A DNA stretch of 64,000 nt from Qipengyuania spongiae (GTDB taxonomy: Bacteria > Pseudomonadota > Alphaproteobacteria > Sphingomonadales > Sphingomonadaceae): assembly GCF_026168555.1 (NCBI RefSeq), contig NZ_CP092471.1:1126501-1190500 (forward strand), written 5' to 3'. The notes beneath the pieces are model-generated. The model did not search any database. It saw nothing but the letters and a program-made list of their open reading frames with translations, and was not told the origin of the DNA. Below, one piece after another: positions 50,101-59,577 of the stretch (positions are counted from its first letter, which is position 1; every line of letters begins with the position of its first letter). The position numbers were made by a program, and so were the translations under genes.

Positions 50101-51423
50101 CGGGCCGGGCGTCTCGACGCGCAATTGCGCTATCAGGGGGCGGCCGAAAGCCTGTGGCGGCTCGCCGCTGTCGACGCCATCGACCTGACCGGCCCGATCT
50201 CGGTCGCGGCCGACGCGACGGGTACGCTGGCCGACCCGCGCGTTCGCGGATCGGTGGCGAGCGAGGCTCTGCGCGTCCGCAGTTCGATCTCCGGCACCGA
50301 CATCCGGGACGTGGCCGCGCGTGGCCGCTTCGCCGGATCGCGCCTCAGCCTTTCCCGCTTCGCCGGTCGCACTGCGAATGGCGGAACCGTGACCGGCAGC
50401 GGCATCGTCGATCTGCGCGGCCTCGGAGAGCGGGTGGAGGGCAGCTTCGCCTCGATCCGGGGGCCGCGTCTCGATCTGCGCGCCTCGGCCAAGAACGCCA
50501 ATCTGCTCAACGCCAACGGGCTCAACGCCACGATCACCGGACCGCTGAGGATCGTTTCCAACGGCCTCGGCGGGACAATCGCGGGCAGGGTCCGGATCGA
50601 CCGCGCGAGCTGGCGCCTCGGCCGGGCGGCGGAAGACATGCGCTTGCCGCGCATCAGCACGCGCGAGATCAACCGCCCCGACGATCAGCGAGCCGGCGCG
50701 ACCACCGGCCGGCCCTGGCGCTATCTTGTCGACGCACGCGGCAACAACCGCATCGATGTCGACGGGATGGGACTGGACAGCGAATGGGGCGCCGATATCA
50801 TCCTGCGCGGCACGACCGACGATCCGCGCATCGGCGGCGAGGCCCAGGTGGTACGCGGCGATTACAGCTTCGCCGGCACGCGTTTCGAGATCACGCGAGG
50901 GGAGATCGCCTTCGACGTCAACGAGCCGATCGATCCGCGCCTCGATATCCGGGCGGAGACCGATACCGATCAGCTCCAGGTGGAGGTGCGGGTGGTCGGC
51001 ACCGCGCAGGAGCCCGAGGTCACCTTCGCCTCCACGCCCGCGCTTCCCGAAGAGGAGATCCTCGCCCGTCTCCTCTTCGGCGGATCGATCACCTCCCTGT
51101 CGGCGACCGATGCGCTGCAACTCGGCTCCGCATTGGCGAGTCTGCGCGGGGGCGGCGGGCTCGATCCGATCAACCAGTTGCGGACCGCCATCGGCCTCGA
51201 CCGGTTGCGCCTGGTCTCCGCCGACCCGGCGCGCAATCGCGGGACGGGCATTGCCCTTGGCAAGAATTTCGGCCGGCGCTTCTATGTCGAGTTGATCACC
51301 GACGGCCGGGGATACAGCGCGACCGAAGCGGAGTTCCGCATCACCAGCTGGCTCTCGCTGCTCGCTTCCGTCTCGACGATCGGGCGGGAAAGCGTTCTCG
51401 CCGAAGCCCGGCGGGATTACTGA
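47194..51423 (+). CDS. tamB: Translocation and assembly module TamB
   Basis: A 1409-residue AsmA-like protein: one N-terminal membrane helix (about 32-52), a long beta-helical bridge and the C-terminal DUF490/TamB domain (about 1020-1409) with FAGTRFEITRGEIAF. It spans the periplasm from the inner membrane to TamA and is thought to move lipid or proteins. Its ATG overlaps the tamA stop. It converges with the fasciclin gene, overlapping 7 nt tail to tail. Confidence 0.95.
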   Translation: MADESVTDIDLVPDEAPSPRRRSQLGRFARWSLGILAALLLLIVGGLVVLNTPVGERFLASRIAATTLPNGLNIRIGRIDGNLYGRAVLHDVVLSDPQGEFLAIPRAEVDWNPGAWLRDRLEIDEFIARRATMSRIPQFLPSEEDGPILPGFDIAIGRLEIDRLTLAAGIAGERPQTVDLVAQARVEDRRLMLATRGSLGATDRFVFRIDAEPDGDVFDLGLDYRAGADGAVAGLLGLDEAYRARIVGDGTWSRWDGALVVRRGEERFAALRLTNRAGRFGLLGQIEPGDVLSGALASALGETVSLRAEATIDNRQFDGSYALRGRALALDAQGLVDLAEKRVEDLAFDARLTDPTPFGRNLRLENARLAGTADGDFRDLSIDHRLSLGRLVSGSVQVTGLTQRGTMTYDGSRWRLPLAASVERVRTGQVLLDPRLARGRIGGSLVLTGSRLLSDDLRITFPDTDAALALRGNLSTGIYRFAGDLRARQLAFENVGRANGSARIDVTFGGASPWDLRAEVDARVSPVSNATIANLVGDPIRVRGGIRIGARTPLAFNDLAIAASKLTATLDGRVEQGTTSVAGAGRHVDYGPFTIEGSLGAEGPNAVLVFANPVPAAGLRDVRLAISPNAEGFRIETEGQSTLGPFEGLLGLYAPSGGPTRIAIEGLAVTNTQVRGDVTLTEGGLAGNLALSGGGLSGTIGLEPRGGGQGLDVALTARNARFGGKTPLLITRADIRGAGLIAEGNTTFSGTARGAGLNYGSLFLGRFAAQGELRNGTGRVDAAVAGRRGGSFRMDLNAGITPQRIALAARGEFAGRRITMPRRAVLTRLEGGGWQLARSQVNYGDGGMIASGRFGGQETALDLRLSQMPLSLLDIAVRDIGLGGTISGIVEYGIGAGNLPRGQARVKIDNLTRSGLILSSRPVDLALVGDLDTDRLVARAVLRNSDIQRGRIQALIANLPSGGDLVQRLRAGRLDAQLRYQGAAESLWRLAAVDAIDLTGPISVAADATGTLADPRVRGSVASEALRVRSSISGTDIRDVAARGRFAGSRLSLSRFAGRTANGGTVTGSGIVDLRGLGERVEGSFASIRGPRLDLRASAKNANLLNANGLNATITGPLRIVSNGLGGTIAGRVRIDRASWRLGRAAEDMRLPRISTREINRPDDQRAGATTGRPWRYLVDARGNNRIDVDGMGLDSEWGADIILRGTTDDPRIGGEAQVVRGDYSFAGTRFEITRGEIAFDVNEPIDPRLDIRAETDTDQLQVEVRVVGTAQEPEVTFASTPALPEEEILARLLFGGSITSLSATDALQLGSALASLRGGGGLDPINQLRTAIGLDRLRLVSADPARNRGTGIALGKNFGRRFYVELITDGRGYSATEAEFRITSWLSLLASVSTIGRESVLAEARRDY

Positions 51424-52025
51424 GCGGGCGTAGTCGGCGGAGCGCCGGTCGCCAGAACCGTATCGATCGGGATGACCGCCCCATTGCTCGCCGCAACCGC
51501 GGTTCCCGAAATGCGGGCGGACGAGGTTTGCTGGTCGGACACGATGATGGTTCCGTCATCGTTATCGTTTTCGTCAACACCATCGGCGCGGGAGAATGCG
51601 ACGGTTCCGCCGCCCAGCGTTGTCATTTCCACCGCGCCGCCCTTCTGGTCGATGGCCGCGCCGATCGCCTCCGGGGTCACGAGGCCGGGCAGGATATGCG
51701 CGCGCAACAGGCCTACCAGCAGCGGACGCTGATCGTCCTCCATCAATCGCTCGCCCCGTTCGCCCAGGCTTTCGAATGCGGCATCCGTCGGTGCGAGCAG
51801 GGTATAGGCACCCGATCCGTCCATCAGCGATACCAGACCGACTTCCTTGACCGCCTCGCTGATTGTTTCCGTACTCTCCATGCCGTTCAGCACGCTGGCG
51901 AGTGTATCGTTCGGGTCCTCGACGGTGGCGGCATTCTTTCTCTCAGGCGTTTCGGCCGCCGGACTGCATGAAGACAGGGCGATCGCCGCGATGGCCGGGA
52001 AAGCGAGGAAGGAAGGACGGTTCAT
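51417..52025 (-). CDS. Fasciclin (FAS1) domain lipoprotein
   Basis: A 202-residue lipoprotein with lipobox LSSC (Cys20) and one FAS1 domain (about 38-190), showing the typical YTLLAPTDAAFESL segment. FAS1 domains mediate adhesion in secreted proteins. The ATG at 52025 was chosen over an upstream TTG because it gives a clean lipoprotein signal. The start lies 12 nt past the stop of the three-repeat exported protein, so they are probably one transcript. Confidence 0.88.
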   Translation of the reverse strand: MNRPSFLAFPAIAAIALSSCSPAAETPERKNAATVEDPNDTLASVLNGMESTETISEAVKEVGLVSLMDGSGAYTLLAPTDAAFESLGERGERLMEDDQRPLLVGLLRAHILPGLVTPEAIGAAIDQKGGAVEMTTLGGGTVAFSRADGVDENDNDDGTIIVSDQQTSSARISGTAVAASNGAVIPIDTVLATGAPPTTPAQ

Positions 52026-52036
52026 GTCGGCCACTT

Positions 52037-52993
52037 TCAAATCAGGTCGACTATCGACGATACGAGGCCGGTCGTCGGATCGATGCCGTAGATGTGACCG
52101 TCGGAGTAACGATAATTCGTCCGGGACGTGTCGGAGTACTGCTCGCGATACGGGTAAGGGACGTTGTAGATATCGTAGCCCTCAGGACCAGGGTTGCCCA
52201 CAATGAAGCGGTCTCCGGTCAGCAGTGCCGCAACCGACTGGATCGTCGCGCTTTCCGGGTCGATCCGGTAGATGACATCGTCGGCGTAACGGTAACTGTC
52301 CGGCCCGCCCAGCCCGTAGAAATCGACATAGTAATCGGGCACCGGATAACTTCGATAGGCTTCCGGCCAAGGTCTGCCGCCTGTCAGGGCCCCGCCGAGG
52401 AGAGGGAGGTGACTGGCGACGGACCCGGTGTCGGACAAGCGAAGCAGATAGCCGTCGTCGTAGACATACCGGCCTTCCTCATACCCCGAATAACCGAACA
52501 GCTGCGGGCGGTAGGTCGTGCCGAAGACAGATCGCCGATCGCGTCCGGCAGGAGCGCAGCCATCGTCTTCACGTGAGAGGCGGGGGGGACATCCACCGAT
52601 CAGTGCGAAGCGCGCTTGCTGGAACAGATTGCCGGTTCCCTTTGCGGGGCGGGATTGGCGAAGGCGCGGCATCCGGCGATCGACTTCTCTCGAAATTACG
52701 ATTTCGGTGCGCCCGCTATCGAGGCGGATGTCCTGAGGAAGAGACTGGAGTGACTGCGCCCGGCCCTTGTTGTCTTTCGCCGCCATGTCGCGCACCAACC
52801 GATCGCCCGCCTCGGGTCGGTCGGGGATGCGATCCCGGGCATCGTTCGGCGCATGGCTTTCGTTATCGGGCAGGACTCTGCCTGCTATCCGTACGCTCGA
52901 CTTCGGCGGACCGGCCAGGCTCTCGCCTCGAGCGTATAGCGAGCCGGACGCCGCCAGCGTGATCGCCGCGGCGCCGAGCGCCAGGTACTTCAT
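52037..52993 (-). CDS. Exported protein with three YRYxDxxIYxIDP repeats
   Basis: A 318-residue exported protein: signal peptide (about 1-22, ending SLYA) and an Arg-rich middle. From residue 176 on it contains three related repeats of about 55-63 residues, each opening with a Tyr-rich Y-x-Y-x-D segment followed by a hydrophobic IDP or LSD stretch and a LLxG ending: R1 (176-229), R2 (230-292) and R3 (293-318, cut short). Repeat pattern is known in sphingomonads, function not known. A strong AGGAG site precedes the ATG. It lies upstream of the fasciclin gene on the same strand. Confidence 0.8.
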   Translation of the reverse strand: MKYLALGAAAITLAASGSLYARGESLAGPPKSSVRIAGRVLPDNESHAPNDARDRIPDRPEAGDRLVRDMAAKDNKGRAQSLQSLPQDIRLDSGRTEIVISREVDRRMPRLRQSRPAKGTGNLFQQARFALIGGCPPRLSREDDGCAPAGRDRRSVFGTTYRPQLFGYSGYEEGRYVYDDGYLLRLSDTGSVASHLPLLGGALTGGRPWPEAYRSYPVPDYYVDFYGLGGPDSYRYADDVIYRIDPESATIQSVAALLTGDRFIVGNPGPEGYDIYNVPYPYREQYSDTSRTNYRYSDGHIYGIDPTTGLVSSIVDLI

Positions 52994-53068
52994 CGAACAT
53001 ACTCCTGTTGCTGTTTGCAACGGAGCATCGCTGGGGCGGTTCCGTCCCGTGCGACGGGCTGAGGCAGG

Positions 53069-53671
53069 TTAGCCTGCGGGTTGCGAACCGGACCGGTACA
53101 GCGCCGCTTCGGCCTCGCGGCGTCGGACGAGCCCTTTCAGGACACGCCCGCCAGCATATTTCCACCGGGCGAATTCTGCCGCCGCGCCGGCATGGTCGCC
53201 CGCCCGGTGCCTGCGCGTCAATGTCGCGCGGCCGATGGCGCCGGTATTGTAGTGGAAGCTTACCAGAGCATCGAACTGGGCTTGCGATGTCACGGCTCCC
53301 GCCAGAGCCGTCTCCACCTCCGAGCCGAAGCGTTCCAGATCGGTGCGCAGGCGGGCATCGCATTCTTCGCGGGTCCAGAGCGTCTCTGGGCCGATGCCCG
53401 GTCCGGTGGCTCCCCAGCCGATCGTCCACGGCGCGCCGCCGGTTCCTGGATCGGGATAGGCTTCCACCATTCCATCGGCTCGCATCCGGGCGCAGCCTTC
53501 GAAACTCTTGATCAGAGCGATGCCGGCGGTGCTTACTTGCAGCGACGTGTTCGCAGACCGTCGATCGGTCAGGACATCGTCGAGTGCGGCGTCGATCTCA
53601 TCGACCTCGCCTTGCCGGAAGGGTCGTCGCATCAGGCGGCGCAGGAGATCGAAAAGCGGTTTGCGGTTCAT
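53069..53671 (-). CDS. Lysozyme (GH24, T4-like)
   Basis: A 200-residue muramidase-like protein. The catalytic Glu is in KSFEGCARMR, the Asp in AYPDPGTG and the Thr in TIGWGAT, matching the E-D-T triad of T4-type lysozymes, here after an N-terminal extension of about 45 residues. No signal peptide is visible. GAGG precedes the ATG at 53671. It stands alone, not in a phage cluster; it may be a host-coded cell-wall enzyme. Confidence 0.85.
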   Translation of the reverse strand: MNRKPLFDLLRRLMRRPFRQGEVDEIDAALDDVLTDRRSANTSLQVSTAGIALIKSFEGCARMRADGMVEAYPDPGTGGAPWTIGWGATGPGIGPETLWTREECDARLRTDLERFGSEVETALAGAVTSQAQFDALVSFHYNTGAIGRATLTRRHRAGDHAGAAAEFARWKYAGGRVLKGLVRRREAEAALYRSGSQPAG

Positions 53672-53763
53672 CGGAAGACCTCGGCTGGGAATCGAGGCCA
53701 GCCAACTAGGCCGCAGGGACGGCTGTAGGAAAATGGTTTTTGAAGAGCGTGGGAAGGCGGTGA

Positions 53764-53810
53764 CAAGAGCTCTTGACTGACAAGACATCTTTACAGTAAA
53801 GAGCTCTTTA
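53764..53810 (+). promoter_or_regulatory. Two palindromic operators over promoter of Xre gene
   Basis: CAAGAGCTCTTG (53764-53775) and TAAAGAGCTCTTTA (53797-53810) are perfect palindromes centred 34 bp apart, three helical turns. They cover a TTGACT (-35, 53773-53778) and a TAAAGA (-10, 53797-53802). Binding by the downstream regulator would repress its own transcription. Confidence 0.7.
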
Positions 53811-53831
53811 CAAGAAGCGGAGCGTTCGAAG

Positions 53832-54038
53832 TTGGAAAACCGTCTCAAGACGCATCGCGAAGCGCATGGCTGGAGTCAGGGCGAGCTTGCCCGCAGGCTC
53901 GGTGTCTCGCGCCAGACGATCAATGCGGTCGAGACGAACAAATACGATCCTTCGCTGCCGCTGGCGCTGCGCATGGCCAGGCTGTTCGCCGTGAGCGTGC
54001 CCGATCTTTTCATCGACCACTGGGAGCCCGAACAATGA
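53832..54038 (+). CDS. Small Xre-type HTH regulator
   Basis: A 68-residue protein made almost only of an HTH-XRE domain (about 5-60) with SQGELARRLGVSRQTINAVE. It starts with TTG at 53832, which gives the N-terminus usual for YozG-like small regulators; a GCGGAG site lies upstream. Its stop overlaps the membrane-protein ATG (ATGA). It likely represses the operon via the two upstream palindromes. Confidence 0.88.
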   Translation: MENRLKTHREAHGWSQGELARRLGVSRQTINAVETNKYDPSLPLALRMARLFAVSVPDLFIDHWEPEQ

Positions 54039-54694
54039 CGACGATCGGAAAAAGCACCGGACAATCTCCGGTCAAATGGAAGAAGACCCTGTTCGCTGTC
54101 GGGCTTGGCGGCGTGTCGGGCTTCCTGGCGGCCATGGCGTTTCTCCGCATGGGAGATGGGGGCCTGCTCGGACGGCTTGGCCCATCCGAAGAGATCGCGG
54201 CGCTCGTGGGACTGGTCTACCTGCTGTCCGGCTTCGCCATCGGAGTCGGTCTCGTCGCTCCCAAGGCAGGTGCGACTTTCCTCAACGTCGAAGATGCGGA
54301 AGAGATTGCGGAACAGCGTGTCTCGCTGACATGCAGTACGATCGCGATGATTCTGCTTGGCGTGCAATTGATGGTTGCGGCTCTGGCTGCACCTGTCGGG
54401 ATCATTCCCCCCGGAACGGTTCTGGCCGTCTTCATCGTTGCGAGCGTCGCCATCGCTGTGCTGAGTTGGCGCTCCTATCGTCATCAGGACGAACTGATGC
54501 GCGCGATCGGTCGTCAGGCGTCTGCTGCTGCATTCTATCTGACCCTTATTGTGGGAGGCCTATGGGCGTTGCTCGGCCATCTTGATTATATGCCAGCGCC
54601 TGCACCACTGGACTGGCTGACGATGATCTGGAGCTTCGTGTTGTTGGGAGCCTTTATCACCGTCGCCCGGAACGGAATGCTGAAAATGCGCTGA
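54035..54694 (+). CDS. Six-helix membrane protein (unknown)
   Basis: A 219-residue inner-membrane protein with six predicted helices (about 18-39, 50-74, 97-119, 126-144, 163-184 and 190-212), lacking recognisable catalytic motifs. It is translationally coupled to the small Xre regulator. The pair recurs in sphingomonads, but I do not know its role; a stress-linked or transport function is only a guess. A terminator follows. Confidence 0.8.
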   Translation: MTTIGKSTGQSPVKWKKTLFAVGLGGVSGFLAAMAFLRMGDGGLLGRLGPSEEIAALVGLVYLLSGFAIGVGLVAPKAGATFLNVEDAEEIAEQRVSLTCSTIAMILLGVQLMVAALAAPVGIIPPGTVLAVFIVASVAIAVLSWRSYRHQDELMRAIGRQASAAAFYLTLIVGGLWALLGHLDYMPAPAPLDWLTMIWSFVLLGAFITVARNGMLKMR

Positions 54695-54717
54695 TGCGCA
54701 GCAGGCAGCAAACGGAA

Positions 54718-54749
54718 AAGGGGCGCCCGGATTTCTCCGGACGCCCCTT
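54718..54749. terminator. Bidirectional terminator
   Basis: An 8-bp stem AAGGGGCG/CGCCCCTT with one mismatch and a further 4-bp CCGG stem around a 6-nt loop. The minus-strand version has a G-U pair and ends in TTTT, serving glnA; the plus strand serves the membrane-protein gene. Confidence 0.8.
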
Positions 54750-54782
54750 ACTCGATGATCGGCGGTCTTTAACCGCCAAAGG

Positions 54783-56192
54783 TTAAGCAGAATAGTACAT
54801 GTCGAATTCGGCCGCGCAGGGCGTGGTCTCGACACGCAGGACCTCTTCCCATTTCAGCTCGGCATAGGCGTCGATCTGGTCCTTGGTGAAGACGTCGCCC
54901 TTGAGCAGGAATTCGTGGTCGGCCTCGAGCGATTCGAGCGCTTCGCGAAGGGACCCGCAGACGGTCGGCACGTCGGCCAGTTCGGCCGGCGGCAGGTCGT
55001 AGAGGTTCTTGTCCATCGCCTCGCCCGGATGGATCTTGTTCTGGATCCCGTCGAGGCCCGCCATCAGGAGCGCGGCGTAGGCGAGGTAGGGGTTGGCCAT
55101 CGCATCGGGGAAGCGGAACTCCACGCGCTTCGCCTTCTCGCCCGCGCCATAGGGAATGCGACAGCTCGCCGAACGGTTGCGCGCCGAATAGGCCAGCAGC
55201 ACCGGCGCCTCGAACCCCGGCACCAGCCGCTTGTAGCTGTTGGTGGTGGGGTTGGTGAAGGCGTTCAGCGCCTTCGCGTGCTTGATCACCCCGCCGATGA
55301 AGAACAGGCAGTTGTCGCTGAGGCCGGCATAGCCGTTGCCCGCGAAGGTCGGCTTGCCGTTATCCCAGATCGAGAAGTGAGTGTGCATCCCCGAACCGTT
55401 ATCGTCCTTGATCGGCTTGGGCATGAAGGTCGCGGTCTTGCCGTAGGCGTGGGCCACCTGGTGCACGACATACTTGTAGATCTGCATATTGTCGGCGGTT
55501 TCGACCAGCGTCGAATAGGTGAGGCCGAGCTCGTGCTGCGCGGCGGCGACCTCGTGGTGGTGCTTGTCGCAATTGAGGCCCATCTCGATCATGGTCGAAA
55601 CCATCTCGCCGCGGATGTCGACAGCGCTATCGACCGGGGCGACGGGGAAATAGCCGCCCTTCGCCCGCGGGCGGTGCGCCATGTTGCCCGCCTCGTATTC
55701 GCGGCCCATATTCGTCGGCAGCTCGATATCGTCGAGCTGGTAACCCGACGCGGCATAGCCGTCTTCGAACCGGACGTCGTCGAACATGAAGAATTCCGCT
55801 TCCGGACCGACATAGACCGTGTCGCCCACACCGACCGACTTCATGTAGGCTTCGGCGCGCTTGGCGGTCGAACGCGGATCGCGTGCATACCATTCGCCGG
55901 TCGAGGGCTCGACGATGTCGCAGAAGACGATCATCATCGGCTCGGCGCTGAAGGGATCGACATAGACCCGATCGAGATCGGGCTTCAGGATCATGTCGCT
56001 CTCGTTGATGACCTTCCAGCCCGCGATCGAGGAGCCGTCGAACATCAGCCCGTCCTCGAACTCGTCCTCGCCCAGGATCTTGGCGACCATGGTCAGGTGG
56101 TGCCATTTGCCCTTGGGATCGGTGAAGCGCAGATCCACCCACTCGATCTCTTCGTCCTTGATGCGTTTGATGATCTCGGATGCTTTTGCCAT
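54783..56192 (-). CDS. glnA: Glutamine synthetase type I
   Basis: A 469-residue glutamine synthetase (GSI-beta), which fixes ammonium onto glutamate as a dodecamer. Metal-binding segments around residues 125-140 (PEAEFFMF) and [10 protein letters not shown] (about 265) are present, and the adenylylation Tyr398 is in KNLYDLPPA. It is cotranscribed with glnB, 74 nt downstream of it. Confidence 0.98.
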   Translation of the reverse strand: MAKASEIIKRIKDEEIEWVDLRFTDPKGKWHHLTMVAKILGEDEFEDGLMFDGSSIAGWKVINESDMILKPDLDRVYVDPFSAEPMMIVFCDIVEPSTGEWYARDPRSTAKRAEAYMKSVGVGDTVYVGPEAEFFMFDDVRFEDGYAASGYQLDDIELPTNMGREYEAGNMAHRPRAKGGYFPVAPVDSAVDIRGEMVSTMIEMGLNCDKHHHEVAAAQHELGLTYSTLVETADNMQIYKYVVHQVAHAYGKTATFMPKPIKDDNGSGMHTHFSIWDNGKPTFAGNGYAGLSDNCLFFIGGVIKHAKALNAFTNPTTNSYKRLVPGFEAPVLLAYSARNRSASCRIPYGAGEKAKRVEFRFPDAMANPYLAYAALLMAGLDGIQNKIHPGEAMDKNLYDLPPAELADVPTVCGSLREALESLEADHEFLLKGDVFTKDQIDAYAELKWEEVLRVETTPCAAEFDMYYSA

Positions 56193-56266
56193 GGTCTTGG
56201 TCTCCGTATGGGATGGTTCGGTGTTGCGGACCGGCTGGGCGGCGATCGCCGCACGGCCGGGACATT

Positions 56267-56614
<348 letters not shown>

Positions 56615-56669
56615 TTATCCGTTTTTGGGACGGGCACTGTCCGACTTACGATTCCGCGCCCGTCCGCGT

Positions 56670-56686
56670 TCCAAGAATCGTGCCAA
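56670..56686 (-). promoter_or_regulatory. Sigma-54-like promoter of glnBA
   Basis: Read on the minus strand TTGGCACGATTCTTGGA fits the sigma-54 consensus TGGCAC-N5-TTGC except for the last base (G instead of C). The predicted start is about 55 nt before the glnB ATG. A clear NtrC site was not found. Confidence 0.6.
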
Positions 56687-56774
56687 GGGCGAAAGCGGCG
56701 ATAGCCTAGGAGGGAGCCAGTGGTGGAGGCGGCGCGGGCGGACAGGTCCTGCTCAAGTTTTCGCCTCCCCATGC

Positions 56775-57716
56775 CTAATTTTGCGGCAGCTTGAGCCCGG
56801 CGGTTTCGGGCAGTCCGCACATCAGATTGAGGTTCTGAATCGCCGCGCCGCTTGCCCCCTTGCCGAGATTGTCGAGCCGGGCGAGCAGTCTTACCTGCGT
56901 CCCGTCCGCCGCGGGGAACACGAACAGCTCGATATCGTCGCGCGGCTCGGCATCGGGCATCAGCAGGATTTCGTCCGGCCGATCGAAGTCTGGATGCACG
57001 CGGACGATGGGCGATGCATCGTAGAATTCCTCCAGCGCCCCGTGCAGTTCCACTGGAGAAGTTCCAGTATCCATCGCCGCGAGCGGCAGAGGTATCTCCG
57101 TCACCATGCCGCGATGCGTGTCGATCACGGCGGGCGAGAACAGCGGCGCGTGCTCCAGCCCGGCATGGAGCTGCATCTCGCCCAGATGCTTGTGCCCCAT
57201 GAGGAGGCCATAGGCGCGGTAGGTCGGCGCGCCGGATGCTTCGAACCGCTCGATCAGCGCCTTGCCGCCGCCGGAATAGCCGCTCACCGCATGAACGGTG
57301 TAAGGCCAGTCGGCCGGCAGCAATTCGGCGCGCACCAAGGGCGCCAGCAGGGCGAGGAACCCGGTCGGATAGCAGCCGGGATTGCTCACCCGGCGAGCCT
57401 GCGCCACCCGGTCCGCGCCGATCAGCTCGGGAAAACCGTAGCACCAGCCCTCGGCCGTGCGGTGCGCGCTCGATGCGTCCACGATGCGCGTGCCTGCGGC
57501 GGGATCGATAAGCTCGACCGCCTCGCGCGCCGCCTCGTCCGGCAGGCAGAGGATCGCGACATCGGCCTCGTTCAGCGCCTCGCGCCGGGCGGCTTCGTCC
57601 TTGCGGCGATCGGATGGGAGTTCGATCAGTTCGAATTCGGTCCGGCCCTTCAGCCGGTCCAGGATCTCGAGGCCGGTCGTCCCCGCCGCGCCGTCGACGA
57701 AGACCCTATGCGCCAT
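56775..57716 (-). CDS. argC: N-acetyl-gamma-glutamyl-phosphate reductase
   Basis: A 313-residue enzyme of arginine synthesis, the shorter (type 2) ArgC form. The NADP loop is GAAGTTG (9-15) and the catalytic Cys115 lies in SNPGCYPT. The ATG at 57716 starts inside the end of the SH3 gene (overlap 11 nt). No other arg gene lies close, apart from argS much farther away. Confidence 0.96.
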   Translation of the reverse strand: MAHRVFVDGAAGTTGLEILDRLKGRTEFELIELPSDRRKDEAARREALNEADVAILCLPDEAAREAVELIDPAAGTRIVDASSAHRTAEGWCYGFPELIGADRVAQARRVSNPGCYPTGFLALLAPLVRAELLPADWPYTVHAVSGYSGGGKALIERFEASGAPTYRAYGLLMGHKHLGEMQLHAGLEHAPLFSPAVIDTHRGMVTEIPLPLAAMDTGTSPVELHGALEEFYDASPIVRVHPDFDRPDEILLMPDAEPRDDIELFVFPAADGTQVRLLARLDNLGKGASGAAIQNLNLMCGLPETAGLKLPQN

Positions 57717-58074
57717 CTTCACCGGCGAGGTCCGAGATGTGCAGATAACCGCTCGGCCCTTCGGGGCCGCAGGCAACCCATGCCCAGGGGCCCGAATAGT
57801 CGAGCACTTCGACCGGGGTGCCGGCGTCGAGCGTCACGACAACCGGCGCATCGTCGCGCGCAGCAAGGCGCATCGCCGCGCCGGCATCGCCCACTTCGCG
57901 GCCGACCGGCACGACGTAATGCGCCGCCAGGAATTGCCCGGCGAGCGCGATATGGGCCAGATCGCCGCGCAGGGGCAGGGTTCCGGGCGCCGGTCGTTCG
58001 ACCGGGCCGGTCAGACCGACACCATTTTCCGGCAGACTGTATTCGCTGGGCACGCTCACTTGGCGCTTGCTCAT
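57706..58074 (-). CDS. SH3-domain protein, likely truncated NlpC/P60 relative
   Basis: A 122-residue protein with a bacterial SH3 domain. The sequences RGDLAHIALAG and VVPVGREVGDAG, then VTLDAGTPVEVLDYSGPWAWVAC, match the N-terminal half of sphingomonad NlpC/P60 hydrolases, but the catalytic Cys/His domain is absent; the frame ends at the argC start. It has no signal peptide. The ATG at 58074 has a weak CAGGG site. It may be a relic or a stand-alone binding module. Confidence 0.7.
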   Translation of the reverse strand: MSKRQVSVPSEYSLPENGVGLTGPVERPAPGTLPLRGDLAHIALAGQFLAAHYVVPVGREVGDAGAAMRLAARDDAPVVVTLDAGTPVEVLDYSGPWAWVACGPEGPSGYLHISDLAGEDGA

Positions 58075-58137
58075 CCCTGTTCTGGCTTCGCCGCCGCGCT
58101 TAGCGAGCGCCGCGTCGCCGGGCAAGTCACGGACCTG

Positions 58138-59526
<1,389 letters not shown>

Positions 59527-59577
59527 ATTCTGTCTGCCCCGTATTTCGTAGAAATTCTGATCGTCAAGGTAACCCAG

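Noticed and set aside
47785..51120. 1111-residue open frame on the minus strand
   Set aside because: It is antisense to tamB, which has clear family features; the frame has Arg/Asp/Ala-rich low-complexity content typical of GC shadows.
53069..54038. Possible prophage (lysozyme plus Xre regulator)
   Set aside because: No integrase, capsid, tail, holin or attachment repeat is visible; neighbouring genes are ordinary host genes.
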